From contig CACJZA010000011.1 of NCBI GenBank assembly GCA_902597795.1, positions 1 to 34,363 on the forward strand: a stretch of 34,363 bases of DNA, written 5' to 3'. Position 1 is the first letter of the stretch. Every line of letters begins with the position of its first letter. Below are positions 21,118-31,014 of this stretch, piece by piece. The notes below the pieces were generated by a model that was not told the DNA's origin, made no database searches, and saw nothing but the letters and a program-made list of their open reading frames with translations. Both the position numbers and the translations under genes were made by a program. The DNA is from an uncultured Alphaproteobacteria bacterium. Its GTDB lineage: Bacteria; Pseudomonadota; Alphaproteobacteria; HIMB59; GCA-002718135.

Positions 21118-21780
21118 ATGGCACTTGAAGATGAAATTAGTGAGAAACAAATAATCAATTTTTTAAAAAAAAATAAAAATTTTTTTATTAAAAATTCAGA
21201 ATTAGTTAATGAACTAAATTTTCCGATCTTAGATAATAGTTCAGATAAGGTTGTTGATTTAGAGGCTTACAGATATAAAAAAATATCTCAACAAAATATA
21301 GATCTACAAAATCAAATGACAAAAGTACTACTTGCAGGAAAAAGTCATTTAAATGCTCAAAAAAGAATTCTTAAATCTACAATTAGAATTCTAAATGTAA
21401 AAAGTTTACCAAAATTAATCAGCATAATTAAAAATGATCTTAAAACAATTTTAGGTTGTGATGAATTGAATTGTTTTGTTACAAATGAAAATATTAGAGC
21501 AGAAAACTTATCACAACTAGATATTAAAATTGCAAATAGTTACTTTAAAAACAAAATGGTTACAAATTTAAATCAAAATCCTAAAGGTTTACTGTTATTT
21601 TTTCCTAATAAATCAGCAACGATAAAATCATATATTTTATTAAAAGTTAAATTTCGTGAAGATAGTATAATATTGGCTATGGGATCAAAAGATAAAAATA
21701 AATTCACAGTTGATATGCAAACTGATCTTGTTGAATACTTAATTAAAATTATTGAAGTAAATTTGCTAAACATAAAATGA
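21118..21780 (+). CDS. DUF484 family protein
   Basis: A 220-aa protein of the DUF484 family, which has a GAF-like fold. Seen here: an N-terminal helix pair with QIINFLKKNKNFFIKNSELVNELNFP (the usual family start, with a FLxxxPDFF-like segment), VVDLEAYRYKKISQQNIDLQNQM, then a mixed alpha/beta domain ending GSKDKNKFTVDMQTDLVEYLIKIIE, which matches the family's D/FxxxxQgTdLLxFL-type ending. Function is unknown. It commonly lies between a transaldolase-like gene and xerC; here xerC is absent and a secreted protein gene overlaps its stop by 4 bases (ATGA). Confidence 0.8.
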   Translation: MALEDEISEKQIINFLKKNKNFFIKNSELVNELNFPILDNSSDKVVDLEAYRYKKISQQNIDLQNQMTKVLLAGKSHLNAQKRILKSTIRILNVKSLPKLISIIKNDLKTILGCDELNCFVTNENIRAENLSQLDIKIANSYFKNKMVTNLNQNPKGLLLFFPNKSATIKSYILLKVKFREDSIILAMGSKDKNKFTVDMQTDLVEYLIKIIEVNLLNIK

Positions 21781-23099
21781 AAATCTTGCTAATAATTTTA
21801 TTTTTATTTGTTTATTCTCAGAATTTATTTGCCAATCCTCAAATATGTGGTTGGATAATGGATGAACCATTTAAAGAATATCAAGAAGAGGCAAAAGATC
21901 AACATGCTGCGTTTTATGTTGTAGTCAGCGACGGTGAATGTGAATACGGAATGACTATTGGTGAAAATTCAGAAGAGAAAGCAAAAAAAGCAGCTTTTAA
22001 AGATTGTGAGAAATGGAGAAAAGAAAATAATATTTCAGGTAAGTGTGAACCCTTTGCTGTTAACGATAAAATTATTTGGGAAAATATTGCCTTTGTTACA
22101 AATGATGAAGGAGAAAGAGAGTATGACAATTCAGTCAATATGGTTGAATATAAATATAGAATACCTGACTGGTATGGGCAGGAAAAAATTATATTTCCAA
22201 AATATAAGGGAGTCCCTGATGATCTTCACAGTTTATTTATGGAAACCCTTGAATATTCCTACCTAGAGCTTGGTCAAAAACCAATTGCGGAAACTCATGT
22301 TATTATCTGGAATGAAAAAAAGTCTAATCTAAAAAAAGTTGCTCAAAATTGGTGTGAAGTAAATCGTGGGAAAAATTTTAATGAAGAATGTTTAAAAGTG
22401 GGTGGAGGTGATAACAAAAAATGGTTCAAAGAATGTGTAGCGTCTGCCTATTTTTCACCTGAAACATTAAAAGGAAGTATTGAGGGTAATAAATGTTGGT
22501 GGAAGGGTTATAAGAATGAAGCGTGGAGTGTTGCAAAAATAGTAGCACATGAATATTTTCATGTTCATCAAAATATGAAAAAAATTTTTTTTGAAGATGA
22601 AAAACGTTTTGGTGTTCCACAGTATAAATTTAATGATGATATACCAATGTGGATTGAAGAGGGTGGGGCAGAATATTTTGGTTATTATATTATTGGAAAA
22701 AATAATTTAGCTGATTATAAAAAAATTATGAGACAAACACTAAAGTCCTTTCGCAAATGTGCAAAAAAAGGAATTAAACTCAAAGATGTAGAAAGAGTAG
22801 AAGATGCCATAGAACTGCGCAGTAAATGTGATCAAGGCTTCGAGTATGATGGTGGTATGTGGGCAACAGCGTACCTTGCTTCTTTAAGTGGATCTAATCA
22901 AAAAGTATTCTTTGATTTTTATGAAGATATTGCTGAACTTGAATTAGAAAAAAGGGAAGAAGGAGAAATCCACCAAGGGTGGAGAGAATCTTTTAGGAAA
23001 AATTTTAATATGAGTTATGATGATTTTCTCATAGAGTTTGAAACATTTATTGGTTTAAAATCAAAGGAACAATTAAAAATTCTAGATCAAATAAATTAA
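21777..23099 (+). CDS. Secreted putative zinc metallopeptidase (gluzincin-like), family not recognised
   Basis: A 440-aa protein with a clear signal peptide (hydrophobic 3-18, cleavage likely after LFA at residue 19), so exported. Mature residues about 40-105 form a cysteine-containing domain (AFYVVVSDGECEYGMTIG...AAFKDCEKW...GKCEPFAVND), somewhat like small secreted domains of unknown function. The C-terminal half carries HEYFH at 258-262, an HExxH zinc site within VAKIVAHEYFHVHQ, and WIEEGGAEYFGYY (E294/E295 and E299) about 35 residues later, which fits the third zinc ligand of gluzincins. I see no known family name. The start overlaps the DUF484 stop (ATGA), implying coupled translation. 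Substrate unknown; catalytic activity is inferred from motifs only. Confidence 0.7.
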   Translation: MKILLIILFLFVYSQNLFANPQICGWIMDEPFKEYQEEAKDQHAAFYVVVSDGECEYGMTIGENSEEKAKKAAFKDCEKWRKENNISGKCEPFAVNDKIIWENIAFVTNDEGEREYDNSVNMVEYKYRIPDWYGQEKIIFPKYKGVPDDLHSLFMETLEYSYLELGQKPIAETHVIIWNEKKSNLKKVAQNWCEVNRGKNFNEECLKVGGGDNKKWFKECVASAYFSPETLKGSIEGNKCWWKGYKNEAWSVAKIVAHEYFHVHQNMKKIFFEDEKRFGVPQYKFNDDIPMWIEEGGAEYFGYYIIGKNNLADYKKIMRQTLKSFRKCAKKGIKLKDVERVEDAIELRSKCDQGFEYDGGMWATAYLASLSGSNQKVFFDFYEDIAELELEKREEGEIHQGWRESFRKNFNMSYDDFLIEFETFIGLKSKEQLKILDQIN

Positions 23100-23116
23100 T
23101 ACATAAAGGAGTATAC

Positions 23117-23320
23117 ATGAAAGGTTATAGATTTATTACTGATGATGATACTGTTGAATTTTGCCAAAGAGTAACAGAGGCATTATCTAATGGTTGGAAA
23201 CTACATGGAGAGCCAAAAATGACATTTGATCATAAAAGAAAAGTTATGAGGTGTGGGCAGGCAGTTGTAAAACAGTCATCAAAAAAATATATAAAAGGTA
23301 TGGATTTAGGAAAAGTATAA
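23117..23320 (+). CDS. DUF1737 domain protein
   Basis: A 67-aa protein matching DUF1737: YRFITDDDTVEFCQRVTEALSNGWKLHGEPKMTFD followed by RCGQAVVKQ. These small soluble proteins are common in Proteobacteria and have no established function. It has a strong ribosome-binding site (AAAGGAG about 6 bases upstream of the ATG), one of few clear ones in this window, and no signal peptide. It lies 17 bases after the metallopeptidase gene and is convergent with the MFS transporter. Confidence 0.82.
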   Translation: MKGYRFITDDDTVEFCQRVTEALSNGWKLHGEPKMTFDHKRKVMRCGQAVVKQSSKKYIKGMDLGKV

Positions 23321-23322
23321 TT

Positions 23323-23341
23323 TTTAAATTCAAAATTTAAA
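23323..23341. repeat. AT-only inverted repeat between convergent genes
   Basis: TTTAAATT (23323-23330) and AATTTAAA (23334-23341) form a perfect 8-bp inverted repeat with a CAA loop in the 34-base gap between the convergent DUF1737 and MFS genes. It resembles the AT-only repeat between rppH and atpC. There is no following T-run on either strand, so it is not a standard terminator. Confidence 0.3.
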
Positions 23342-23354
23342 CAAGTAGTTATAA

Positions 23355-24503
23355 TTATTTCTTATTCATAAGATAAATAAGACATAAACCATTAAATCCC
23401 CAAATGACACAAAGTAGATACATGTTAAATGTTAAACCAATATATTGAGCGGTATAACCTACAATCGCAGGGCCAAAAATAAACCCAGAAAAACCCAAAG
23501 TTGTCAGATTTGAAACTGTTAGGGAAATGGGATCTGAAGAAACAATTATCGCCTGTCTAATTACAATAGCTATAAAATTTGCGGTAAACAAACCAAAAAT
23601 TACTAGGGAAGGAATTATAAAATATAAATTACCAGTTAGAATACTTACAAACAGAATTGTAGCACCTAAAATTGATAAATAACCACCAACTATTTTTTCT
23701 CCTAGTTTATTAATGAAAAAACTAGCTGTAAGCCGAGCTATGATTTCTCCAGTATTAAAAAAAACAATAACTAGACCGCCTAAAAAAAGTGGGGCCATTA
23801 AATCTTTTGTTAACCATAAAGAAGACCAATCTATAATAATTCCTATTGTTGCAAAATTAAACATTAATAAAATTCCGAAAATTAAAATTCTTTTTTTTGG
23901 AAATTTAAATTTATCTATTGGATCATTCATATCCTCACTTTTTGGTAAGCTAAAAAAAAATATCAAAGTTATTGATAGAATAATAACAATACCCATTACA
24001 AGGAAAGTATCTTCAGGTTGTATTTCATTACGTATCAAATATGCTGCAGCTAATGCACCTGAAAGAGAGCCTGCACTAAAGAATGCTTGGTACATTGGTG
24101 TATAAATCTTATTTGTTTTATTCTCTATATTTGAAATTTGAGTTTGATTACTTGGAATCATAAATCCAATTCCTGCACCAAATGGTAAAGCTACAAGCAT
24201 AAAATTTAGATATGAATTTACAGTAAGTAGAAAATACGGACAAAAAGCAAGAACTGCAGTGCCTATCATTATTATATTTTTAGTACCAATTTTAGGTACA
24301 ATAACTCTACCTGTAACTTGATTACTTATCAGATTAGTTACCCCAAAAATAAACAACCATAATCCTAGATCAGTTTCTTTTAGATTTAAGCGATCTAAGT
24401 TCCAGGGCACATAAACAAAAGCTATACCAAGTGTGAAAAAGAAAACATATGCATTTTGAAAACAAGAAAAAAGTGCTTTAAAATATGATTTTTCGACTGG
24501 CAT
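23355..24503 (-). CDS. Major facilitator superfamily transporter
   Basis: A 382-aa integral membrane protein with about 12 hydrophobic segments in two sets of six, split by a polar loop near residues 190-205 (PKSEDMNDPIDKFKFPKK). A loop with GRVIVPKIGTKN after segment 2 corresponds to the MFS signature region. The LTTLGFSGFIFGPAIVGYTAQ segment near segment 11 resembles YbjJ-like MFS proteins. Substrate cannot be inferred. It lies 55 bases downstream of lpdA on the same strand, so it may be read from the TCA operon. It is not a usual member of that cluster and may be a separate unit. Confidence 0.85.
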   Translation of the reverse strand: MPVEKSYFKALFSCFQNAYVFFFTLGIAFVYVPWNLDRLNLKETDLGLWLFIFGVTNLISNQVTGRVIVPKIGTKNIIMIGTAVLAFCPYFLLTVNSYLNFMLVALPFGAGIGFMIPSNQTQISNIENKTNKIYTPMYQAFFSAGSLSGALAAAYLIRNEIQPEDTFLVMGIVIILSITLIFFFSLPKSEDMNDPIDKFKFPKKRILIFGILLMFNFATIGIIIDWSSLWLTKDLMAPLFLGGLVIVFFNTGEIIARLTASFFINKLGEKIVGGYLSILGATILFVSILTGNLYFIIPSLVIFGLFTANFIAIVIRQAIIVSSDPISLTVSNLTTLGFSGFIFGPAIVGYTAQYIGLTFNMYLLCVIWGFNGLCLIYLMNKK

Positions 24504-24558
24504 AAAAAATTTATATTAATACTTTTAAATGTTTTTAAACTATTTGAATTAAATAATA

Positions 24559-25956
24559 TTAAATATGAATTGCTCTACCATCAACACTTAGAGCTGCCTC
24601 TTTTACTGCTTCACTAGTTGTTGGATGAGCATGACATACTCTAGCAATATCTTCTGCACTTCCACCAAATTCTATTGTAGTAACAATTTCTGCAATCAGT
24701 TGTCCTGCATCATGACCGATTATATGAGCACCTAAAATTTCATCTGTTTTTTTATCAACCAAAATTTTAACAAATCCCTCTGATGCAGAGGTGGTTAAAG
24801 CACGACCATTTGCCATAAAAGGAAATTTTCCAACCTTAAAGTCTTTTTTTTCTTGCTTGAGTTGTTCTTCTGTTTTTCCTACAGATGCAATCTCTGGATT
24901 AGTATAAACAATCGCTGGAATAGCGTCATAGTTTATATGAGGTTTTTGACCATTTATAAATTCAACACATGCAACTCCTTCTTCTTCAGCTTTGTGTGCT
25001 AGCATTGGTCCTGGTGCTACATCGCCAATTGCAAAGATTCCCTCAACAGAAGTTTGAAAGTCGTCTTTAATTTCAATGGATTTCTTTTCGTTTAATTTAA
25101 TACCAATTTTTTCGAGACCAAGTCCCTCTGTGTTTGGTTTTCTTCCTACTGACATTAAAACTATTTCGTAGTTTTCTTTTATTTTCTTTTTATCTGATGT
25201 TTCCATTTCAACATCTACACCAGACTTACCAGATTTTGCAGAACTAACTTTATGGGATAATTTGAATTCTAACCCTTGTTTAGTTAACATTTTCATAAAC
25301 TCTTTTGCAATTTCACCATCCATAGTTGGAACAATTCTGTCAAGAGCTTCTACAACTGTTACCTTTGAGCCTAATCTACTCCATACTGACCCCATCTCTA
25401 ATCCAATATATCCACCACCAATAACTAGGAGTGATTTTGGTATTTTAGATAGAGAAAGAGCACCTGTTGAAGATACTATTTGTTTTTCATCAACAGGAAT
25501 ATTTGGTATTTCAATCGAAGATGATCCTGTTGCGATTATAAAATTTTTAGCACTAGCAGTAATTTCATTTTTTCCATTTGTAATACAAATAGTTTTTTTA
25601 TCTACAAATGAAGCTATGCCAGGAATATGCGTGATTTTATTTTTCTTAAATAAAAAACCGATCCCTGATGTGAGTTTTTTTACAATCTTAGTTTTGCGAT
25701 CCATCAAAACATTCAGGTCTAAATCTATTTTTGATGTTTTTATGCCATGCTCTGCAGCATGATTTGAAATTTCAACAAATTTTTCAGATGAATTTAATAA
25801 TGCTTTAGAAGGTATACATCCTATGTTTAAACAAGTTCCACCAAGTGATGGCTCTTTTTCTACACAAGCAACCTTCATTCCAAGTTGAGCTGCTCTGATT
25901 GCAGCTACATATCCACCAGGTCCGGCACCAATTACTATTAAATCAAAATCTTCCAT
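24559..25956 (-). CDS. lpdA: Dihydrolipoamide dehydrogenase (E3)
   Basis: E3 reoxidises dihydrolipoamide of 2-oxo acid dehydrogenase complexes, passing electrons through FAD to NAD+. The 465-aa protein has the FAD-binding GAGPGGYVAAIRAAQLG (10-26), the redox disulfide C42/C47 in GGTCLNIGCIPSKALL, an NAD-binding VIGGGYIGLEMGSVWSRLG, AIGDVAPGPMLAHKAEEEG, and the C-terminal CHAHPTTSEAVKEAAL with the catalytic His-Glu pair. It is the last TCA gene of the block, one base after sucB, so it most likely serves the 2-oxoglutarate dehydrogenase complex, and possibly others. Confidence 0.96.
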   Translation of the reverse strand: MEDFDLIVIGAGPGGYVAAIRAAQLGMKVACVEKEPSLGGTCLNIGCIPSKALLNSSEKFVEISNHAAEHGIKTSKIDLDLNVLMDRKTKIVKKLTSGIGFLFKKNKITHIPGIASFVDKKTICITNGKNEITASAKNFIIATGSSSIEIPNIPVDEKQIVSSTGALSLSKIPKSLLVIGGGYIGLEMGSVWSRLGSKVTVVEALDRIVPTMDGEIAKEFMKMLTKQGLEFKLSHKVSSAKSGKSGVDVEMETSDKKKIKENYEIVLMSVGRKPNTEGLGLEKIGIKLNEKKSIEIKDDFQTSVEGIFAIGDVAPGPMLAHKAEEEGVACVEFINGQKPHINYDAIPAIVYTNPEIASVGKTEEQLKQEKKDFKVGKFPFMANGRALTTSASEGFVKILVDKKTDEILGAHIIGHDAGQLIAEIVTTIEFGGSAEDIARVCHAHPTTSEAVKEAALSVDGRAIHI

Positions 25957-25957
25957 T

Positions 25958-27139
25958 TTATATTCCTAATACTAATTCGGATGGATCTTCTAGCAGTTCT
26001 TTCACATTCACTAAAAATCCAACACTTTCTTTTCCATCAATAATTCTGTGATCATAACTTAATGCAACATACATCATTGGTCTAATTACTATTTCATCAT
26101 TTATAACTACTGCTCTTTTTTGAATATTATGCATCCCTAAAATTCCAGATTGAGGTCTATTGATTATTGGTGTGCTAAGCATTGATCCATAAACGCCACC
26201 ATTTGAAATTGTAAAAGTTCCACCAGTCAAATCGTCCATGGTCAACGTTCCATCTTTAGCTTTTGTACTAAGATCGATAATTTTAGTTTCAATATCTCCA
26301 AAACTCAATTGATCGGCATCTTTAAGTATTGGTACGACTAATCCTTTTTCGGTTCCAACAGCTATACCTATATCAAAATGGTTTTTATAAATTATATTTT
26401 CATCTTTAATTTCGGCATTAACAGCCGGATACTCTTGCAAACTTTTTACAACAGCTTTTACAAAAAATGACATGAAACCTAATTTGACCTCATACCGACT
26501 TTGAAATTCTTGGTTTTTTGATTTTCTAATTTCAATAACTTTGGACATATCAATTTCATTGAAAGTTGAAAGTATGGCTGCTGTATTTTGAGCCTCTTTT
26601 AAGCGTTTAGATATTGTCTGTCTAATTTTAGACATTTTAATAACTTCTTCTCTTTCACCTTTGTTGGTGGTTTTATTATTTGAAGAAGAGAGATGAGAAA
26701 CTACATCTTCTTTATTAATTCTTCCATCAGAACGTGATGAAGTGACATCTTCTAGTTTAATATTGTTTTCCTCAGCAATTTTTCTTGCAGATGGTGAAGA
26801 TTTGGTAGGTGAAGATTTTGTTTCAACCTTAACTTCTTTTACCACATCTTTTACTTTTTCTTCTTTAGTTTCAGTTTTTTTTGGAGTTGGTTTTTTACCT
26901 TTATATTCATCTAAGATTCCTAAAATACCTCCAATTTCAATATCAGTTCCTTCAGAAACTTTTATTTCTTTTAGGGATCCTGCATGAGGGGCTGGTACCT
27001 CAACTGTAATTTTGTCAGTTTCAATTTCAACTAAAGGTTCATCTGCTTCAAAATTATCGCCTATATTCTTAAGCCATTTTGAAACAGTTGCTTCGGTAAT
27101 TGACTCTCCAAGTGTTGGAACTATTAATTCAGTACTCAT
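25958..27139 (-). CDS. sucB: 2-oxoglutarate dehydrogenase E2 (dihydrolipoyl succinyltransferase)
   Basis: The core of the 2-oxoglutarate dehydrogenase complex, 393 aa. Domain order: lipoyl domain (1-77) with lipoylated K43 in [12 protein letters not shown]; a Lys/Glu-rich linker; a peripheral subunit-binding domain (about 115-150; [13 protein letters not shown]...GRINKEDV); then the catalytic acyltransferase (about 165-393) ending with H364 and D368 in SYDHRIIDG. Sequences such as [29 protein letters not shown] mark it as the succinyltransferase type rather than acetyltransferase. It lies 31 bases after sucA. Confidence 0.97.
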   Translation of the reverse strand: MSTELIVPTLGESITEATVSKWLKNIGDNFEADEPLVEIETDKITVEVPAPHAGSLKEIKVSEGTDIEIGGILGILDEYKGKKPTPKKTETKEEKVKDVVKEVKVETKSSPTKSSPSARKIAEENNIKLEDVTSSRSDGRINKEDVVSHLSSSNNKTTNKGEREEVIKMSKIRQTISKRLKEAQNTAAILSTFNEIDMSKVIEIRKSKNQEFQSRYEVKLGFMSFFVKAVVKSLQEYPAVNAEIKDENIIYKNHFDIGIAVGTEKGLVVPILKDADQLSFGDIETKIIDLSTKAKDGTLTMDDLTGGTFTISNGGVYGSMLSTPIINRPQSGILGMHNIQKRAVVINDEIVIRPMMYVALSYDHRIIDGKESVGFLVNVKELLEDPSELVLGI

Positions 27140-27170
27140 TAATTAAATGCTTAATAACATTTACGTCAAT

Positions 27171-30078
27171 TTATTCAATTGGCAGATTAGTCTTTAATTT
27201 TGTTGAAATACCAGCCCAAGATTTGATAATTTTGTTAATCGAATCTTCAGTTGCCATTTTTATAATTGTTTCTTGGTTACTTAGGTGTCTTTCTAAAGAA
27301 CCAGCGGCAGGAGACGCAGCTGGACTTCTACCAACATAGAAGATTTTTTCTTGTTTAACTATGGCTTCCTGCATAACACTTTCCAATCTACCTTTCACAA
27401 AACCCCAGGCACCCATATTTTTTGGCTCTTCTTGTGCCCAGATAATTTCAGCATCTGTGTAATGTTTTAACTCATCTCTAAAGTTTTCATAAGGAAATGG
27501 ATAAATCTGCTCCAATCTTATTATGGAGAGATTTTTAATTTTATTTTTTTGCTATGTGATCTGCAAGTTCAAAATATATTTTACCAGAGCAAATTATTAA
27601 TCTTTTATTTTTCCTTTTTTTTTCTTTAACAGATAATTTATCAGTAAGAATTCTATGGAAAGTTGATCCATTAATATAATCCTCAATATTAGAAACATTA
27701 GATTTATGTCTAAGTGTAGATTTTGGTGTAAATATAATTAGAGGTTTCCTAAAGTTTCTATGTAGTTGCCTTCTTAAAACATGAAAATAATTAGCAGGAC
27801 TTGTGCAATTTACAATTTGCATATTATCTTCAGCACACATCTGTAAAAATCTTTCTAATCTTCCACTTGTATGCTCAGGACCTTGACCCTCATGTCCGTG
27901 GGGAAGTAGAATCGTTAAACCAGACATTCTCAACCATTTTCTTTCTCCAGAACTAATAAATTGATCAATCATAATTTGTGCACCATTTGCAAAATCGCCA
28001 AACTGTGCTTCCCATATGACAAGTGTCTTAGGATCAACTTGTGAATATCCATATTCAAAACCAAGAACACCAAACTCAGATAAAAAACTATCTATAATTT
28101 CAAAGTAACCTTGTTTTTTTTGAAAGTGCCTTAATGGAACAAAACGATTTTCGTTTTCTTGATCGTATAGTACACCATGTCTATGACTGAATGTTCCTCT
28201 TCCAACATCTTGTCCAGATATTCGAACACCGTAACCCTCATCTAAAAGTGTTGCTAAAGCTAAACTTTCAGAGGTTGCCCAATCAATACCTTTTCCGTTG
28301 ATGACACTTGTTAATCGGTCTCCATAAATTTTTTTTATTCTTCTATGAGCATTGAAATCTGCCGGTATTTCATGAATTTTTTTTGCTATATTCATTAATG
28401 TTTTTTCTTTTACAGAAGTTTTTCCCCTTCTCGCATCAAATGTTGCGGTAGATAAACCTGTCCAAGTTCCCTCTAACCAATCTACTTTATTTGGCTTATA
28501 ATTTTTAGTTGACTCAAATTCTTTATCTAAAAAATTTTTAAAGGAATCTACAATGTCTTTAGATTCTTCTTCTGAAAGAGTATTATTCTCAATTAATTTT
28601 TTTTCATATTTTTTTCTTGTAGTGATTTGTTTTTTGATAGCCTTATACATAAGGGGCTGAGTAAAAGAAGGTTCATCAGCTTCGTTATGTCCTGATCTTC
28701 TGTAACAAAACATATCTACAACAACATCGACTTTAAATTTGTTTCTAAATTCAGTTGCAAGTCTACAAACATGAACTACTGCTTCTGGGTCATCACCATT
28801 AACATGAAATATTGGTGCCTGAACCATTTTTGCAATCTCAGTACAATACGGTGCTGATCGTCCATATTGAGGCATAGTTGTAAAACCTATCTGATTATTT
28901 ATTACAAAGTGAATGGTACCACCTGTTTTAAAGCCTCTTAATTGTGACATAGCAAATGTTTCGGCAACAACTCCTTGTCCAGCTATTGCTGCATCTCCAT
29001 GGATTAATAAACCAATAACTTTATCTGTTGTTTTATCTTTAGCTAAAGTTTGTTTAGCTCTTACTTTTCCTGCCACAACTGGGTTAACTGCTTCTAAATG
29101 GGAAGGGTTAGAAGTTAGAGATAAATGAATTTTCTTTTTTTCAAACTCTCGATCAGCAGAAACACCTAAATGATATTTTACATCACCTGAACCAAGTACC
29201 TCATTTGGGTCATTTAAAGAACCTTGGAATTTTGATAATATTTTTTTGTAAGGCATTTCCAAAACACTTGATAGAAGTGTTAATCTACCTCGATGAGCTG
29301 TTCCAATGATAATATCTTCAATTCCAGACAAACATGCCTGTTTAACAATTTGCTCTATCCCAGGTATCATTGCTTCACCACCTTCGATACCGTATCTCTT
29401 TGTACCTAAAAACTTTTTATCTAAAAATTGTTCAAATAGTTCTGATTCAACTAACCTTTTATAGATTGCTTTTTTTCCTTCATTTGTAAAATTTGTTTTA
29501 TTTCTTACTTCTTCAATTCTTTCTTGTACCCATTGTTTTTGATCGGCTTGTTGTATGTGTAAAAATTCAACACCAATTGAAGCAGAATAAGTTTCTTTTA
29601 ATATTTTAATAATATTTTTTAATTTACCTTTTTCTAAACCCAAACTTCCATCAATAAATATTTCTTTTTCTAAATCTGATTCATTAAAACCATAGCTTTT
29701 ATAATCCAATTCTTGGGGATACTCTCTTTCAGATATTCCTAAGGGGTCAAGATCTGCAATTAAATGTCCGTTAATTCTAAAAGCTCTAATTAATCTTAAT
29801 GCTCTAATTGAATCTAAGGTTGATATTCTAAATTCCTGAGAGTTGTAATTCGCATTTGATTTTATGACCTTAGTTGTGTAATTTTTATTTATTATACTTG
29901 ATGGACGTTTTTTCCATTCTGGTCCTCCAAAATCCTTAAGAACAGAGTAGTCATCTTCATTTAAATTATTAAAAAAATCTTTCCATGTTGTATCCACACT
30001 TTCAGGATCAATTCTATATTTAGAATAAAGTTCAGCTACATATGGCGCATTTGCACTATTTAAGAAAGTATCATTCAT
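27171..30078 (-). CDS. sucA: 2-oxoglutarate dehydrogenase E1, split by an apparent frameshift
   Basis: The thiamine-diphosphate subunit that decarboxylates 2-oxoglutarate. As read, it is in two pieces: an 845-aa N-terminal part (stop at 27541-27543) and a C-terminal part in another frame down to 27171. The N-terminal part shows the start MNDTFLNSANAPYVAELY, HRGRLTLLSSVL, the ThDP motif region GDAAIAGQGVVAETFAMSQL with NNQIGFTT, and LLPHGHEGQGPEHTSGRLERFLQ. The C-terminal part has LEQIYPFPYENF, WAQEEPKNMGAW and YVGRSPAASPAAGS. Deleting one A from the run of seven (T-run at 27544-27550) joins them through HIAKNKIKNLSIIRLEQ into 968 aa, a normal SucA length. Whether this is a sequence error or a real lesion cannot be told here. 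Confidence 0.93.
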
Positions 30079-30129
30079 AAATTTTTATTAAACTAAAACC
30101 ATTTCGCATAACAATCATACTAATGGAAA

Positions 30130-31014
30130 CTAATTATTCCCATTTTGCATTGCTAATTTCATTGTTTTGCCCAATGAAGCTGGCGATTTTGATACCAAAA
30201 CTCCAGCATTTTCTAAAGATTTAATTTTGGAATGCGCTGTACCTTTTGAGCCTGAAACGATAGCACCTGCATGACCCATACGTTTTCCTTTTGGTGCCGA
30301 TTGTCCAGCTATAAATGCTGAAATTGGTTTTTTTCTTTTTGAATTTGAAATAAATTCTGCTGCATTTTCTTCTTCCTCACCACCAATTTCACCTATCATT
30401 AAAATTCCCTCGGTCTCATCATCTTCTAAAAATAACTTTATACAATCTACAAAATCCATTCCATGTATTGGATCTCCACCAATACCAACACAGGTTGATT
30501 GACCTAATCCTACCTCTGTTGTCTGTGCAACAGCTTCATAAGTTAATGTTCCTGATCTACTTACTATTCCTATTTTACCTTTTTTATGGATGAAGCCAGG
30601 CATGATTCCAATTTTACATTCAGAAGGTGTGATTAACCCTGGACAGTTTGGTCCAATTAAATATGTTTTATTGTTAATAATTCTTTTTTTTATATCAATC
30701 ATATCCAAGACTGGAATACCTTCTGTAATACAAACAATTAATTCAATATTTGCATCTAAAGCCTCATGGATTGCTTTGGCAGCAAACTTTGCAGGTACAT
30801 AAATAACTGTTGCGTTTGCTTCAGTTTGTTTAACTGCATCAGCAACAGTATTAAACACAGGTAAATTTAAATGTGTCTGTCCTCCTTTTCCAGGTGTGAC
30901 ACCACCAACAAGATTTGTACCATATGCTATAGCTTGTTCAGAATGATATGTTCCTTGTGAACCGGTAAAGCCTTGGCAAATAAGTCTTGTATTCTTATTA
31001 ACTAAAATTGACAT
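30130..31014 (-). CDS. sucD: Succinyl-CoA synthetase alpha subunit
   Basis: With SucC it converts succinyl-CoA to succinate with formation of ATP or GTP. The 294-aa protein has the CoA-binding Rossmann start ([35 protein letters not shown]), [19 protein letters not shown] and the phosphorylated histidine H248 in [10 protein letters not shown]. Full length and uninterrupted. Its start shares a base with the sucC stop (TAATG). It is followed by sucA after a 51-base gap. Confidence 0.97.
   Translation of the reverse strand: MSILVNKNTRLICQGFTGSQGTYHSEQAIAYGTNLVGGVTPGKGGQTHLNLPVFNTVADAVKQTEANATVIYVPAKFAAKAIHEALDANIELIVCITEGIPVLDMIDIKKRIINNKTYLIGPNCPGLITPSECKIGIMPGFIHKKGKIGIVSRSGTLTYEAVAQTTEVGLGQSTCVGIGGDPIHGMDFVDCIKLFLEDDETEGILMIGEIGGEEEENAAEFISNSKRKKPISAFIAGQSAPKGKRMGHAGAIVSGSKGTAHSKIKSLENAGVLVSKSPASLGKTMKLAMQNGNN

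Noticed and set aside
25262-25762. 166-codon open frame antisense to lpdA
   Set aside because: Lies wholly within a certain lpdA gene and shows no recognisable domain or start signal; a shadow of the coding frame.
27541-27560. Programmed ribosomal frameshift at the sucA A7-stop site
   Set aside because: Restoring the frame needs a +1 shift, whereas A7 is a classic -1 slippery site; no stimulatory structure or internal Shine-Dalgarno was seen, and similar +1 changes in mdh suggest a common technical cause. Kept only as part of the cluster finding.
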